Positions 25,872-35,323 are shown, counted from the stretch's first letter. The stretch is DNA of 64,000 nt from DATHBD01 sp035296325 (GCA_035296325.1 DATHBD010000070.1:225914-289913); one strand, 5' to 3'. A program made the numbers and translations. The notes: a model not told the origin generated them from the sequence alone.

Positions 25872-27538
25872 GACTGACGGCTCCCAGCGGTTGTCTCCGG
25901 CCGGACCGGGGCGGCCGGCTTCGCGAGTTTCGGGATCGGCACGCCCGGCGCCACGACGGGGGCGGCCATGTCGACGATGTGCCGGGCGGCGTAGCTCAGG
26001 TCCCCGCGGATGTGCGCTGGGATGGCCTTCTTGTCGGAGTTCGCCCAGCCGTCGATCTTTGACGCGCGGATCGGGAACCGGATCAGCCAGCAGATCGCGG
26101 CGCCGACGCAGAACACGGCTGCGATCTTCATCGGGTCGACCATCGACGTCGCGAACACTCGGCCCGCGACGTTCAGGTACAGGCCGGCGCCAGCGCCGAT
26201 GACGACCACGCCCACCGCCGCGGTGAGGGCCCGGTTCGCTAGCTTCCGGATGGCCGCCGACGCCGGGTAGAACAAGCCGACCGTGCCGAGCAGCGGCGCA
26301 GCCACCACGGCGACGCGGAACACCAGGTAGCACAGCAGGATCAGCAGCGAAGCCACGAGGTCGAACACGGCGTACACCGCAGCGGACAGGGCCGCCATCA
26401 CGCCGGCCATCACACGGTCAGTGCCGTGCTTGCCCTGCAGGTACTCGTACGCCGCCGGGTCCTCCGTCTCGACGGCCTTCGCGATCGTCATCCACTGCCC
26501 GGCTTTGGCCTGCAGAATGCCGGCCCGCTCGCCCGGGTTCTGTTCGATCCGCGCCGCCTCGTCCCACGTCAACGCCGCAGCGTCGAACAGGGCAGGGCCG
26601 TACTTGCGGGCCGTGGCACTGTCCGCCGAGCCGAGCACGGCACGGAGCCAGTTGCGGTACAGGATCGCCTCGGCCGCCGTGTCCGACGCCCGGACCGCGA
26701 CGCTGCGGTGATCGGCGCACCAGTCCAAGCTCGGGGCGGTGCACTTGTCCGCAGGGATGTTCTCCGGCGACGGCCCGACCGCAGAGTGCACAACGGTCAA
26801 CGTTTCAGCGGCGGCCTTGTCCGCAATGTGCGTCGTGGTGACCGGCCACCGAACAATTGCTGTGACGACGACCATGACGAGCAACGCCCATCCGCCGATG
26901 GTGACCGCGTCGCCGAGGTTGCCTTTCTTGGCCCGCATCAGGAGGTAGATGCCAACACCGGCCAAGGCAATTGCGCCGAGCGGGGTGAAGACCTGCTCGT
27001 GGACCTTCTTCGTCACCGCCTCGACCATCGGGTCGGCCCAGCCCCACGCGCCGCCCGGCTTGTACGCCTGCTCGCGCCAACTGTTGGCCGTGCCCACGAA
27101 CGCCGCAGCGCCGGCGAATGACGCATTGGCGATGCCGTTCGCAGCGTTCGCGCCCGGGTCGGCGGCAGCACCGATGACAGGTACCGCGCCGGCGCAGCCC
27201 ATGTCGTACAGGGCGGTCCGGTAGCCGCCCACGCCGTAGCGGCTGTACCTGCCGGCAACACCGGGGCGCAGGCTCGACTCTGGCCGCGACGCGAACCAGC
27301 CGGCAACACCTGCATCCGGCGAAGACGGGATCGGCGCCTTGATGCAGTCCATCTTCCGGCCCAATTCGGCGGCCTTCATCGCCGTGCACCGTGGGATGTG
27401 GATGGGGCTGGCCCATTCAGCAACGGAGCACCCGTCGGCCACGGGGACCACCGGCGCAGCCGCAGCCGGGTCGCCGGCCACGGGCACGATGAGGGCCACG
27501 AAGAGCAGCGCCGTGGCGGCGCGGAGGACCCGGTTCAT
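25868..27538 (-). CDS. VirB6/TrbL-like polytopic channel protein
   Basis: This 556-residue protein has a signal peptide (1-28), then an extracellular Cys-containing domain (ADGCSVAEWASPIHIPRC). About seven TM helices follow, from about residue 190 and again at 330-470. The large loop around 240-310 contains paired Cys. It would form the inner-membrane pore of the mating apparatus. It overlaps VirB4-like and VirB8-like genes by 4 bp (ATGA). Assignment rests on topology and order. Confidence 0.75.
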   Translation of the reverse strand: MNRVLRAATALLFVALIVPVAGDPAAAAPVVPVADGCSVAEWASPIHIPRCTAMKAAELGRKMDCIKAPIPSSPDAGVAGWFASRPESSLRPGVAGRYSRYGVGGYRTALYDMGCAGAVPVIGAAADPGANAANGIANASFAGAAAFVGTANSWREQAYKPGGAWGWADPMVEAVTKKVHEQVFTPLGAIALAGVGIYLLMRAKKGNLGDAVTIGGWALLVMVVVTAIVRWPVTTTHIADKAAAETLTVVHSAVGPSPENIPADKCTAPSLDWCADHRSVAVRASDTAAEAILYRNWLRAVLGSADSATARKYGPALFDAAALTWDEAARIEQNPGERAGILQAKAGQWMTIAKAVETEDPAAYEYLQGKHGTDRVMAGVMAALSAAVYAVFDLVASLLILLCYLVFRVAVVAAPLLGTVGLFYPASAAIRKLANRALTAAVGVVVIGAGAGLYLNVAGRVFATSMVDPMKIAAVFCVGAAICWLIRFPIRASKIDGWANSDKKAIPAHIRGDLSYAARHIVDMAAPVVAPGVPIPKLAKPAAPVRPETTAGSRQS

Positions 27539-30117
27539 CGGGCACCGCCCGGCGTGGTGTTCAGGTACCTGAGCAGCTCCGGCACGTACGACACGTCGAC
27601 CCGGATCTTCTGCACCCGCCCGCCCACGTCGCGCATCACGAATTCGCGGAAGCCCAGTCGGGCGGCAGCGTGCTCGTCGCCGCTGGACAGGCCGGCGAGG
27701 GTGGCTTCGTAGCCGACATCGCACGGGATGCGGAGCAGCCGAAGCGCCTCCGCCCCGATCTCGGAGTCCTCGGAGATCCGGCCGACAAACACACTGGACA
27801 CGAGGTTCTGCACGTCCAAGCCCAGGATGTCCTTCGGGTTCTGCGAGGCCACCAACGCGGCGAGGTTCCACTTCCGGGAGTCGCGGGCAAGCCGGCGCAG
27901 GAACGACCGGCCCGAACCCCACCCCTCGAGGAAGTGCGCCTCGTCCAGTCCGACGAACTTCCGCTGCCCCATCTCCCCGCCGTAGCAACGGCGCACCGCC
28001 AGCCGGTGCGCGGTGTGCAGCATCGGCACGGCCAGCGACTCCTCCACCGACCAGTACGCCCGGTCGACAGACAGGTCGGGCAGGTGCAACCCGGCCATGG
28101 TGATGATGGTCAGCGGGGCGGTGGTGTCCACGACGTCGCTCGGCGGTGAGCCGAAGAACAGCCGCGCCCGCGGCATCTCGGCCGCGTCGAGGAGCAGGTT
28201 CGCCACGTCATGGGCGGTGTCGCCGCCGTCGAGGAGCACCTTGACGAGATCGTCGAGCGTGGTGGTCTCCTCGGCCGGCAGCTTGCGGATCGCGTCGCGG
28301 AGCACCGTCTCCGTGGTGGCCAGTGCTGCGGTCGACGGCGGCAGCAGCATGCGACACAGGTCCAGGACGAGCATCTTCCGTTCGGCCTTCGCCTCGGCGA
28401 CGGCCTCTTCGAAGTCGAGGTCGCCCTGCGCGCCGAACGGGTAGTCGCCGCGTCGGGGTGTCGGGATCAGCGCGAACGGCGCAAGCGTGCCGGGTTTCGA
28501 CCCGGCCAAGTTCAAGACGCGGGCCTTGCCCGCCATGGACGGCAGTTCCGCCAGCCGCGCCAAGGGGCCGGACGGGTCGAGGATGGTGGTCTGCACACCA
28601 CGCAGGGCGGCGAGGTAGCCCGTCGCGCCGAGCAGCGTGGACTTCCCGCCGCCAGGGTCGGACACCAGCACTGCGAGGCCAGATCGCCCAGAAACCTCCA
28701 TGGCGTAATGCGGGTCCCACATGACCGGGCGACGCCCCGTGCCGGCGGTGTAGCCGAGGAGGTCCCCGCGGCGGTCACCCACGGTGGTCGCCGCCTGCGG
28801 AACGGCCGCTGCGAGCAGGGCGACGGGCATGCGCCGCAGGTAGCCGGTGTTCGCGGTCGGCTCGCCCGGGATGAACTCGGCGCACAGCCTGTCCTGGTCT
28901 TTCGGGTGGTGCAGATCGATGCGGGCGTTTTCGCTGTAGTGGGCGCGGAGTTTCCCAACGCGTTCGAGCACCTCTGCTTCGGTGGCACCCGACACGGCGA
29001 GGCGGTGCCAGCCGTGGGCGCGGGCCGCGTCCTCGACGAGCCCGGTGGAGACCTGGTCGGTGACGTCCAGCGCGCGGGCAGCGAGTCGTTCAAGCTCCGG
29101 CGGGGAGTCCAGGCCGTGCTCGGCGTAGTCCTTCTGCTGCGACCGGATGATCCGCAGGCGCTGCTCCAGCGACTTCGACGACGTGACGACCTCGACGCGG
29201 GACGACACCTCGACGGGGAAGGTCAGTTCGTCGGCGAGGTGTAGCCACGGCTGGTGAACTTCGGGAATGTCGAGGGGTTCCATCCGCCCGACGGTGAGGA
29301 CCGCGACGTGCGACTCCTGCCCGGTGAGCCGATCAACGAGGCGGGTGGTGGCGCCATAGCTGGTGCGGAACCGCAGGACCCGCTCGGTGAGTGCCATGAT
29401 GTCGTCGGGGCCGAGGGTGGTGATCTGCGCGTCGAGGGGGGCCAGGCCGAGGCCGACGGAGCGGTACAGCAGCCACGACAACTCGGTGGGGGTGGCCGGC
29501 CGGGCGGCCATGCCTGGCGCAGCGAGGAGCGTGTCGTACTGGTGGACCCGTTCGGTGAGGCGCTGCTGCTCGGATCGGGCGACGCCGCCCCCGCGGAGGC
29601 GCCGCATCATCCACTCCCCGGCGGTGTCGCCGAGGTTGCGGCGCGCGAACTCGACGCCCAGAAGGGTGCTGCCTTCGGCGTACTGCGCCGTGTCGAGGTG
29701 CTTCGTGGCGGCGGACAGGTGCGCGGCGAACTCGGCGGTGTTCGCCGCCGCCGGGTCGGTGTTGCCGTGGTGGGCAGTGAGCCACGCGGACACCGGGTAT
29801 GGGCGGGTGGTGCGGCGCAGGTGCAGCCGGGCACCAGCGAGGCCCGCGTACTGCTTCGCGATACGGCCCATAAGCGCGGCCCGTTCGGCGTCGGGGCGGA
29901 ACGCCCACTGCTGCTCGGGCACTGCGTACCAGGCGGTGACGGTGGCACCGGTGTAGGTGAGGTGTCCGGCCACTTCGCGTAGCCGCAGGTCGACGGTGGG
30001 CTTTGGGGTCTTTGCGTTGCGGCGCTTCGGGGTGAGCGAGGCGACGCGGCCGACGGCGCGCACGGCGAGCGGTTCGGTCGCCGCCCGAGCGGGAGCAAAC
30101 GTGAACGGAGTCATCAC
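27535..30117 (-). CDS. VirB4-like ATPase (SCO6880 family)
   Basis: This 860-residue protein powers assembly of, or transfer through, type IV secretion channels. Walker A is SDPGGGKST (about 489) and Walker B is KFVGLDEAHFLEG (about 722), followed by ASQNPKDI. The N-terminal 450 residues are the long helical domain seen in SCO6880-type VirB4 proteins of actinobacterial plasmids and ICEs. The start is MM at 30117/30114, overlapping the PrgI-like stop. Both key nucleotide motifs are intact. Confidence 0.9.
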   Translation of the reverse strand: MMTPFTFAPARAATEPLAVRAVGRVASLTPKRRNAKTPKPTVDLRLREVAGHLTYTGATVTAWYAVPEQQWAFRPDAERAALMGRIAKQYAGLAGARLHLRRTTRPYPVSAWLTAHHGNTDPAAANTAEFAAHLSAATKHLDTAQYAEGSTLLGVEFARRNLGDTAGEWMMRRLRGGGVARSEQQRLTERVHQYDTLLAAPGMAARPATPTELSWLLYRSVGLGLAPLDAQITTLGPDDIMALTERVLRFRTSYGATTRLVDRLTGQESHVAVLTVGRMEPLDIPEVHQPWLHLADELTFPVEVSSRVEVVTSSKSLEQRLRIIRSQQKDYAEHGLDSPPELERLAARALDVTDQVSTGLVEDAARAHGWHRLAVSGATEAEVLERVGKLRAHYSENARIDLHHPKDQDRLCAEFIPGEPTANTGYLRRMPVALLAAAVPQAATTVGDRRGDLLGYTAGTGRRPVMWDPHYAMEVSGRSGLAVLVSDPGGGKSTLLGATGYLAALRGVQTTILDPSGPLARLAELPSMAGKARVLNLAGSKPGTLAPFALIPTPRRGDYPFGAQGDLDFEEAVAEAKAERKMLVLDLCRMLLPPSTAALATTETVLRDAIRKLPAEETTTLDDLVKVLLDGGDTAHDVANLLLDAAEMPRARLFFGSPPSDVVDTTAPLTIITMAGLHLPDLSVDRAYWSVEESLAVPMLHTAHRLAVRRCYGGEMGQRKFVGLDEAHFLEGWGSGRSFLRRLARDSRKWNLAALVASQNPKDILGLDVQNLVSSVFVGRISEDSEIGAEALRLLRIPCDVGYEATLAGLSSGDEHAAARLGFREFVMRDVGGRVQKIRVDVSYVPELLRYLNTTPGGAR

Positions 30118-30470
30118 TGGCCTCTTCCGATGCGAATGTGCGCGACGCTGTAGCTAGGCATCTGACCTGTTGGCTGCGGTTTGGTGCGACGCCAGTCCGT
30201 GAGCGCGGTACGGATGACGTGCCACGCGTGCCGGTCGGGGTTGACGTACTTGAAGATCAGCGCTGTGGCGAGGCCCGACGCGCACGTCGCCCACCACGTC
30301 AGCCACGGGTTGCCGATGACGAGGTACGCCGCGCCGCCGAACGCCGCGGCGAGTGCCGCTCCCACGAACCACTGCGCGTACGAGAGGTGGATGGGCAGGG
30401 TGTACCCGGGCGGGCCGAGGTAGAGCAGCCGTGCCCGGTAGATGTCGTCGTCGGTGCGGACCCTGGCCAC
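30114..30470 (-). CDS. PrgI/VirB3-like membrane protein
   Basis: This 118-residue protein has two adjacent TM helices (AQWFVGAALAAAFGGAAYLV and LTWWATCASGLATALIF) followed by a basic tail, the layout of PrgI/VirB3 proteins that dock VirB4. It lies directly upstream of, and is coupled to, the VirB4-like gene, as in other SCO6880-type clusters. Confidence 0.75.
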   Translation of the reverse strand: MARVRTDDDIYRARLLYLGPPGYTLPIHLSYAQWFVGAALAAAFGGAAYLVIGNPWLTWWATCASGLATALIFKYVNPDRHAWHVIRTALTDWRRTKPQPTGQMPSYSVAHIRIGRGQ

Positions 30471-30476
30471 GGGTGC

Positions 30477-30788
30477 CTACTCGAAGAAGATGTCGACGAG
30501 GGTGCCTCCGAGGAACGGGAGGACCACGGCGCCGCCGATGAATACGAGGGCGATGACCACGATCGCGACGGTGTTCATCACTTCGGACATGCGTCCGCTC
30601 TTGGCCCGGCCGAGTAGCACGATGCCGATGAACACGAAGAACAGCGGCAGGATGGCCCTGACGGTCCACTCGAGGATCGTGCTGGTGTCGATGCCGACCG
30701 ACTGCGGTTCGCCAGCGTCGGGGGTCGGCGTGACCGGCGCCTGTGGTAGCTGGCTGAGGATGTCGAGGGCGTGTGCGAGGTGGCTCAT
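30477..30788 (-). CDS. two-TM VirB2-like protein
   Basis: This 103-residue protein has a soluble N-terminus of about 40 residues, then two TM helices (EWTVRAILPLFFVFIGIVLL and MNTVAIVVIALVFIGGAVVL) separated by a short KSGRM loop. Size, topology and place before PrgI and VirB4 match VirB2-type pilins. No cleavage site is certain. Confidence 0.6.
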   Translation of the reverse strand: MSHLAHALDILSQLPQAPVTPTPDAGEPQSVGIDTSTILEWTVRAILPLFFVFIGIVLLGRAKSGRMSEVMNTVAIVVIALVFIGGAVVLPFLGGTLVDIFFE

Positions 30789-31042
30789 GACCGGGGCTCC
30801 AGGTGGGGGGTGGCGTACTGCTCGGGGTTGGCGTAGTCGTCGGGGTACTGGGTGCGGGCGGCGTGGTCGCAGTCGGCGCAGAACCGGAACTTCGACTTGG
30901 GGTCGGACCGCTTGCCGCAGAACGTGCCCATGGGCGCGCTGGTCGGGAGGAGGATCTGACCGATGCACCGGCCGGCGTAGGCGAGTTCCCGCTCGGCCTG
31001 CGTGTACCAGGCGGAGGGGAGCATCGGCTGCAGGTTGGCCAT
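30785..31042 (-). CDS. small Cys-rich protein
   Basis: This 85-residue protein has CIGQ, FCGKRSDPKSKFRFCADCDH, a Cys/His arrangement consistent with a zinc ribbon. It overlaps the VirB2-like gene in ATGA, so it belongs to the transfer operon. Function is unknown. Confidence 0.55.
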   Translation of the reverse strand: MANLQPMLPSAWYTQAERELAYAGRCIGQILLPTSAPMGTFCGKRSDPKSKFRFCADCDHAARTQYPDDYANPEQYATPHLEPRS

Positions 31043-31043
31043 G

Positions 31044-31295
31044 TCAGACCCCGTCCACGATGTGCTCGAAGAGCTTGTCGTCGGCGAGGATGTAGATCGC
31101 GGCTGCACGGTCGCCGTCGTACGGCGCGGTGGTGGTAACCCACGCGAGGACCGGTTCGCCGTTGGGCGGCTGCGGGTCGTCAGTCGCCGGGTCGGTGCGG
31201 ACGTCGGTGATGACGAACGGGGAGCCCAAGTCGGCGATGCTGACCTCGGTGCCGTCGGCGCAGTAGCGCTCAAGGTCGGTGATCGTGAGCATCAC
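31044..31295 (-). CDS. small unknown protein, 83 aa
   Basis: This acidic alpha/beta protein (LERYCADGTEVSIADLG) starts with GTG or ATG at 31295/31292 inside a GTGATG overlap with the upstream stop. It is near the head of the transfer operon. Function is unknown. Confidence 0.5.
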   Translation of the reverse strand: MMLTITDLERYCADGTEVSIADLGSPFVITDVRTDPATDDPQPPNGEPVLAWVTTTAPYDGDRAAAIYILADDKLFEHIVDGV

Positions 31296-31723
31296 GCCAC
31301 CGCCCCGGTGAGCTGCAGTGCGACGTTCGCGCCGCGCACGTAGGCGGCCCGGTCACGACTGTTGAGCTGGTCGGCGGTGAGCGCGTACACGGGGGTGGCG
31401 TCGAGGTCAGCGGGCCGCGGCTCGTCGTCGACCCACACACCGCCGGTGGCGACCGCGCGCTGGACCGCGTCGAGGAATTCGACGACGAGGCCGAGGTTGA
31501 GGTCGGTGGCCGGGTCGAAGACCTTGCCGGCCGGGGCGTTGGCGACGAGGCCGTGGTGCAGGCCGGCGAGGTAGTCGCGGCCAGCCTGGAGCTTGGCAAC
31601 GAGGTCGGCGGGGGTGGCTCCGGCGGCGAGCTTCTCGACGTACGGGGCGACGAGGGCCGCCACGGCGGGGGTGACGGATGCCGCTGACGTACTGCGGGCA
31701 GGCGTGCTGGAAGAATGCGGCAT
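31292..31723 (-). CDS. first gene of the transfer operon, unknown
   Basis: ATG 31723 was chosen because AAGGGA lies 11 bp upstream. The 143-residue product is Ala-rich and helical (VAALVAPYVEKLAAGATPAD; VVEFLDAVQRAV). It may be a regulator or early protein. No HTH is evident. A leader hairpin and an operator palindrome lie upstream. Confidence 0.55.
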   Translation of the reverse strand: MPHSSSTPARSTSAASVTPAVAALVAPYVEKLAAGATPADLVAKLQAGRDYLAGLHHGLVANAPAGKVFDPATDLNLGLVVEFLDAVQRAVATGGVWVDDEPRPADLDATPVYALTADQLNSRDRAAYVRGANVALQLTGAVA

Positions 31724-31760
31724 TAGATCGGGTCCCTTGCAGAGATGGGCGTCCGGTTCA

Positions 31761-31794
31761 GGCGCTGGGTGGAGCTGGAACTCCACCTAGCGCC
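31761..31794. promoter_or_regulatory. leader hairpin of transfer operon / + strand terminator
   Basis: A 14-bp stem with one wobble (31761-31774 with 31781-31794) has a 6-nt loop. On the + strand it is followed by CTCTTTT, which would terminate readthrough toward 31900. On the - strand it lies in the 5' leader of the gene starting at 31723. Confidence 0.55.
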
Positions 31795-31827
31795 GCTCTT
31801 TTGTCCAGTTACAACGTATCACGATGT

Positions 31828-31851
31828 TGCCAACAAACCTAGATGTTGGCA
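31828..31851. promoter_or_regulatory. operator palindrome in divergent promoter region
   Basis: TGCCAACA and TGTTGGCA form a perfect inverted repeat with centres 16 bp apart, between the - strand transfer operon and the + strand regulator genes. Just left is GTTACAACGT, whose core recurs near 51570 beside another HTH gene. Confidence 0.55.
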
Positions 31852-31899
31852 GGGTGGCGTGATGGTGGAAACACACCGATCCGTGGGATCATCAACGAC

Positions 31900-32184
31900 A
31901 TGACCCCCAGGCAGCCGAAGAAAGGGCCCAAGGACCCGCTCACCGAAGCGGCCGTTGCCCACCGCGAGGCCCGCGAAGAGCTGGAGCCCATCTACCGCGC
32001 GTACCGGGCCGCAGCAGCCAAGTCCAAGCGCACCCGCGAGCGGCTCATCGCCGAAATCGCGAAGGCCGCCAAAGCTGGGTCCACTGTGCGAGAGATCTAC
32101 TTCCGCAGCGACGACGTCTGGACGCAAGAGAACATCCGAAAGATCGTCGCCAAGAACACCGACGACGCCAAACCGCCGACCTGA
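31900..32184 (+). CDS. small helical DNA-binding-like protein
   Basis: This 94-residue, very basic, helical protein (KSKRTRERLIAEIAKAAKAG followed by STVREIYFRSDDVW) has a possible resolvase-like or sigma-like HTH at its C-terminus. It starts the + strand block opposite the transfer operon, so it may regulate it. A longer start at 31843 would cover the operator. Confidence 0.55.
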   Translation: MTPRQPKKGPKDPLTEAAVAHREAREELEPIYRAYRAAAAKSKRTRERLIAEIAKAAKAGSTVREIYFRSDDVWTQENIRKIVAKNTDDAKPPT

Positions 32185-32401
32185 GCCCATGACACCTCCT
32201 CGTGTTGGGAACCCAGCGGCTACGCCCCTGGCAGCAACCGCCGGGCTCAACACCCAAGGTGCGCCCACCGCCGGCCACGTAGAAGAGCACCGACTAGGCG
32301 TCCGGACGGCCGCCGATCGGCAGAGGCTCGCCGCGGCGAGCGAATGCTCATACCCTGACGAGACGACGCCTACAGGACGCCAAACACCCGGAGGCCGCGG
32401 C

Positions 32402-33865
32402 GTGCAACCCTCGACCAATGCGCAGACCAGAACCCTCGCCGACCTACGCAACTCGGCCGGCTACACGCAGGCCGAAGTCGCCCAGCACGTCAACCAGTTC
32501 GCCAACGCGAACGGCCACCGCGGGGCAGGTGTCAGCGCGAACACGGTCAGCCGGTGGGAACGCGGCGAGTCCATCCCCACGCCCCTCTACACCCGGGCGC
32601 TCGCAGCGTTCTACAACGTCACCGTGGAGGAGATCCGCGTGACTCTCGCCTCCGCAACCACTGCACGACCCGCTCGGCGCGACGCTCGACCCCGGCACTA
32701 TCTCGACCAGGACACCGAGCCCGCCGTTGACGACCCGCGTGTTGTCGCCAGCCAGGACGAATGGCGACGCGTGCGCCGCGACCTCAACACCCACCGCGAG
32801 GCGCTCACCCACCTCGCAGCATCGACCTACCCGGCCACCGCCCAGTTCGGCGACACCGGGCTCATCGCCGGTCCCGGATGGGTTCCCGACGCGCCCATCC
32901 CGCTGGCGGCGATCCAGCTCCACCACGACGCCAGCGCCCAACCTCTGGTTGACGGGTCAGAACCGGCATCCGCGCACGTCCGCCCCCTCGCCGGTCTTGC
33001 CCGCCCCTACCACCGCTACACCGCGGCCATCCGCGACCTCGACGCCCCGCGCCTGTTCGACAACCGGTACACGTGGCGGCTCGCCGGGCTGGACTGGTCA
33101 CAGCCGCGCATGGACTTCGGCGACACGACCTACTTTGCCACCATGGACATCTGTGAGGCGCTCGCCCACGAGATGGCCTACGTCCACCTCGGTGACCAGG
33201 GAGAACTCACGGGGCGCCGCGCCAACCTCCGCGACCTGCCGCTGCGCCGCCTCGTCGGCGACCCGTTCGACCTGACCAGGCGCGCCGCGATCCCCGCCAT
33301 CTCCACCCTGACGATCCGCGGCGGCGACGACCCGACGTTCCTGCTCCACCGCCGCGACTCGAAGCACGTCGCCATCGCGGGCGGCATGCTCCACGTCATC
33401 CCGTCCGGCGTGTTCCAGCCGTCCAGCGTTGAGCCAGCCTGCGCCACCGCCGACTTCGACCTGTTCCGCAACCTCATGCGGGAGTACTCCGAGGAACTGC
33501 TCGGCATGCCCGAGGCGAACGGCGACGGCTGCGCTATCGACTACGCCGCGGGCCCGTTCGCGGAGATGACCGCGGCCAGGGATGCGGGAAAGCTGCGCGT
33601 CGACCTGCTCGGCGTAGCCCTCGACGCGCTCACCTTGGCCGCCGAGGTCATGACGGTGTGCGTAATCGACCCGGAGGTGTTCGACGTGTGGGCCGCAGAC
33701 TTCGTCTCGGCCAACGACGAGGGCACCATCGTGAACCAGCGCCTCGCGTTCGACGAGGCCACCATCACGGAGGTGCTCAACTCCGGGCGGATCGCGCCGG
33801 CCGCCGCCGGCTGCCTCACCTTGGCATGGAAGCACCGCGACCACATCCTGGGTGGTTCGGCGTGA
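32402..33865 (+). CDS. XRE-type regulator fused to NUDIX-like domain
   Basis: This 487-residue protein starts at GTG 32402, with GGAGG 7 bp upstream. Residues 10-80 are a Cro/CI HTH (GYTQAEVAQHV ... VSANTVSRWERGESIPTPLY). The large C-terminal part contains GGMLHVIPSGVFQPSS and later REYSEELLG, a NUDIX-box-like arrangement with its spacing expanded. Such HTH-NUDIX proteins may sense a nucleotide ligand. It overlaps the epimerase gene in GTGA. Hydrolase activity is uncertain because the box is non-canonical. Confidence 0.7.
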   Translation: MQPSTNAQTRTLADLRNSAGYTQAEVAQHVNQFANANGHRGAGVSANTVSRWERGESIPTPLYTRALAAFYNVTVEEIRVTLASATTARPARRDARPRHYLDQDTEPAVDDPRVVASQDEWRRVRRDLNTHREALTHLAASTYPATAQFGDTGLIAGPGWVPDAPIPLAAIQLHHDASAQPLVDGSEPASAHVRPLAGLARPYHRYTAAIRDLDAPRLFDNRYTWRLAGLDWSQPRMDFGDTTYFATMDICEALAHEMAYVHLGDQGELTGRRANLRDLPLRRLVGDPFDLTRRAAIPAISTLTIRGGDDPTFLLHRRDSKHVAIAGGMLHVIPSGVFQPSSVEPACATADFDLFRNLMREYSEELLGMPEANGDGCAIDYAAGPFAEMTAARDAGKLRVDLLGVALDALTLAAEVMTVCVIDPEVFDVWAADFVSANDEGTIVNQRLAFDEATITEVLNSGRIAPAAAGCLTLAWKHRDHILGGSA

Positions 33866-34746
33866 GGGTCCTCATCACAGGTGCTGGCGGGTTCGTCGGC
33901 CGAGCAGTGGCGCGGAAGATGGTTGAGCACGGGCACGACGTCATCGCCTGGACGAGGCGCACCGCCGACCTCCGTAGTCCCGCCGCGGTGCGAGACAAGC
34001 TCGTCGGCGGCGGCGCCCTCGACGGAGTCGTGCACCTCGCCGCGGTCGCGACCGTGCGGGAGTCGTGGGCGGAGCCGCTGCGGTACTTCGACACCAACGC
34101 CGGCGGCACGAGCAACCTCCTGGCCGCGCTTGCCGGCCGCCAGGTGCCGGTGGTGTTCGCGTCTACCGCTGCGGTGTACGGGTCGAAGGCCGTCGGCGCA
34201 TTGTCTGAGGATTTGCCGGCCGCTCCGGACAACCCTTACGCCGCGTCGAAGTGGGCGGCGGAGCAGCTGCTCAGCTACCAGGCACGGACGGGTGCGATCG
34301 GGTCAACGGTGCTGCGGCTGTTCAACGTGGCCGGCGCCCTGCCCGGCATCACGGACCCGAACACGACGCGCATCATCGCCGCGTGCCTGCGCTGCGCCGC
34401 CGGCGAGATCGAGTACGTCACGGTCAACGGCGACGGTTCGGCGATGAGGGAGTTCACCCACGTCGCGGACGTGGCGGAGGCCATCCGGTTGGCGCTCGCG
34501 TCCACGTCCGTGGGCGAGGCGCGGACCTTCAACGTCGGCACCGGGGTCGGGGTGTCCATGGCTGACGTCATTGACGTCGCTCGGGAGGTGACTGGCCACC
34601 CGATCCCGGTGAAGCACAACCCACCGGCGAACGAGCCGCAGGTACTCGTGTCCGACCCGAGCCGTGCCGGCCAAGTGCTCGGGTGGAAGCCGCAGCGGTC
34701 CGCGATCGAGACGGTCATCAGCGATGCGTGGGCGGAGAAACGATGA
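33862..34746 (+). CDS. NAD(P)-dependent epimerase/dehydratase (extended SDR)
   Basis: This 294-residue enzyme starts at GTG 33862, coupled to the XRE-NUDIX gene. The Rossmann motif is ITGAGGFVG (residues 5-13). The catalytic pattern is STAAVYG and PYAASKWAAEQLL (YxxxK), with RLFNVAGALPG downstream, as in UDP-sugar 4-epimerases. All SDR residues are present. Substrate is unknown. It may modify a surface sugar or make a small-molecule signal read by the regulator next to it. Confidence 0.85.
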   Translation: MRVLITGAGGFVGRAVARKMVEHGHDVIAWTRRTADLRSPAAVRDKLVGGGALDGVVHLAAVATVRESWAEPLRYFDTNAGGTSNLLAALAGRQVPVVFASTAAVYGSKAVGALSEDLPAAPDNPYAASKWAAEQLLSYQARTGAIGSTVLRLFNVAGALPGITDPNTTRIIAACLRCAAGEIEYVTVNGDGSAMREFTHVADVAEAIRLALASTSVGEARTFNVGTGVGVSMADVIDVAREVTGHPIPVKHNPPANEPQVLVSDPSRAGQVLGWKPQRSAIETVISDAWAEKR

Positions 34747-34774
34747 GTAACGCGACCGGCAAGGCACTTGCGTG

Positions 34775-35323
34775 ATGTCTTCGACCCACCCGACCGTTGA
34801 GCACCTCAACCCAAGCGCGGTGCTGGACGAGCTGCGCGAGGTGTACGTGCGGGTGTTCGCGGAGCCGCCGTACAACGAGTCGCCGGACATGGCCGACGAG
34901 TTCATCGAGTGGCTGAGCAGCGAACCTGCCACGCCGGGCTTCGACTTGGTGGTGGCCCGCGACGCTGGGCGGCTGGTGGGTTTCGCATGCGGGCACACCA
35001 TGCCGGCCGGGCGGTGGTGGCGAAGCGCCGAGCAGCCCCCACCGGCTCACATCGCAGCGACCGACACGTTCGCGGTGCGTGAGTGGGCCGTGCTGGGCGC
35101 CCACCGCCGACGTGGCATTGGTCGCAGGCTGATGGCTGAGTTGCTCGCCGGACGGCCGGAGCCGTGGGCGACGCTCGTCGTCAACCTGGACGCCGACGCG
35201 TGGGCCATTTACCAGCGGTGGGGCTGGGTTCGGGTCGGGTTGTCTCGGCCGCCGCGCAGGCCGAGCATGGACGTGATGGTGCTCGACCTCCGCGCTGGGC
35301 GGTTGGTCCGATTCGCCCCCTAG
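34775..35323 (+). CDS. GNAT family N-acetyltransferase
   Basis: This 182-residue protein has the acetyl-CoA loop AHRRRGIGRRLMAELL (R/QxxGxG/A), the following VNLDADAWAIYQRWGWVRV and an N-terminal beta region (VVARDAGRLVGFACG). Substrate is unknown. GTG 34772 immediately precedes the ATG and is an alternative start. It follows the epimerase gene by 28 bp. Confidence 0.85.
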   Translation: MSSTHPTVEHLNPSAVLDELREVYVRVFAEPPYNESPDMADEFIEWLSSEPATPGFDLVVARDAGRLVGFACGHTMPAGRWWRSAEQPPPAHIAATDTFAVREWAVLGAHRRRGIGRRLMAELLAGRPEPWATLVVNLDADAWAIYQRWGWVRVGLSRPPRRPSMDVMVLDLRAGRLVRFAP

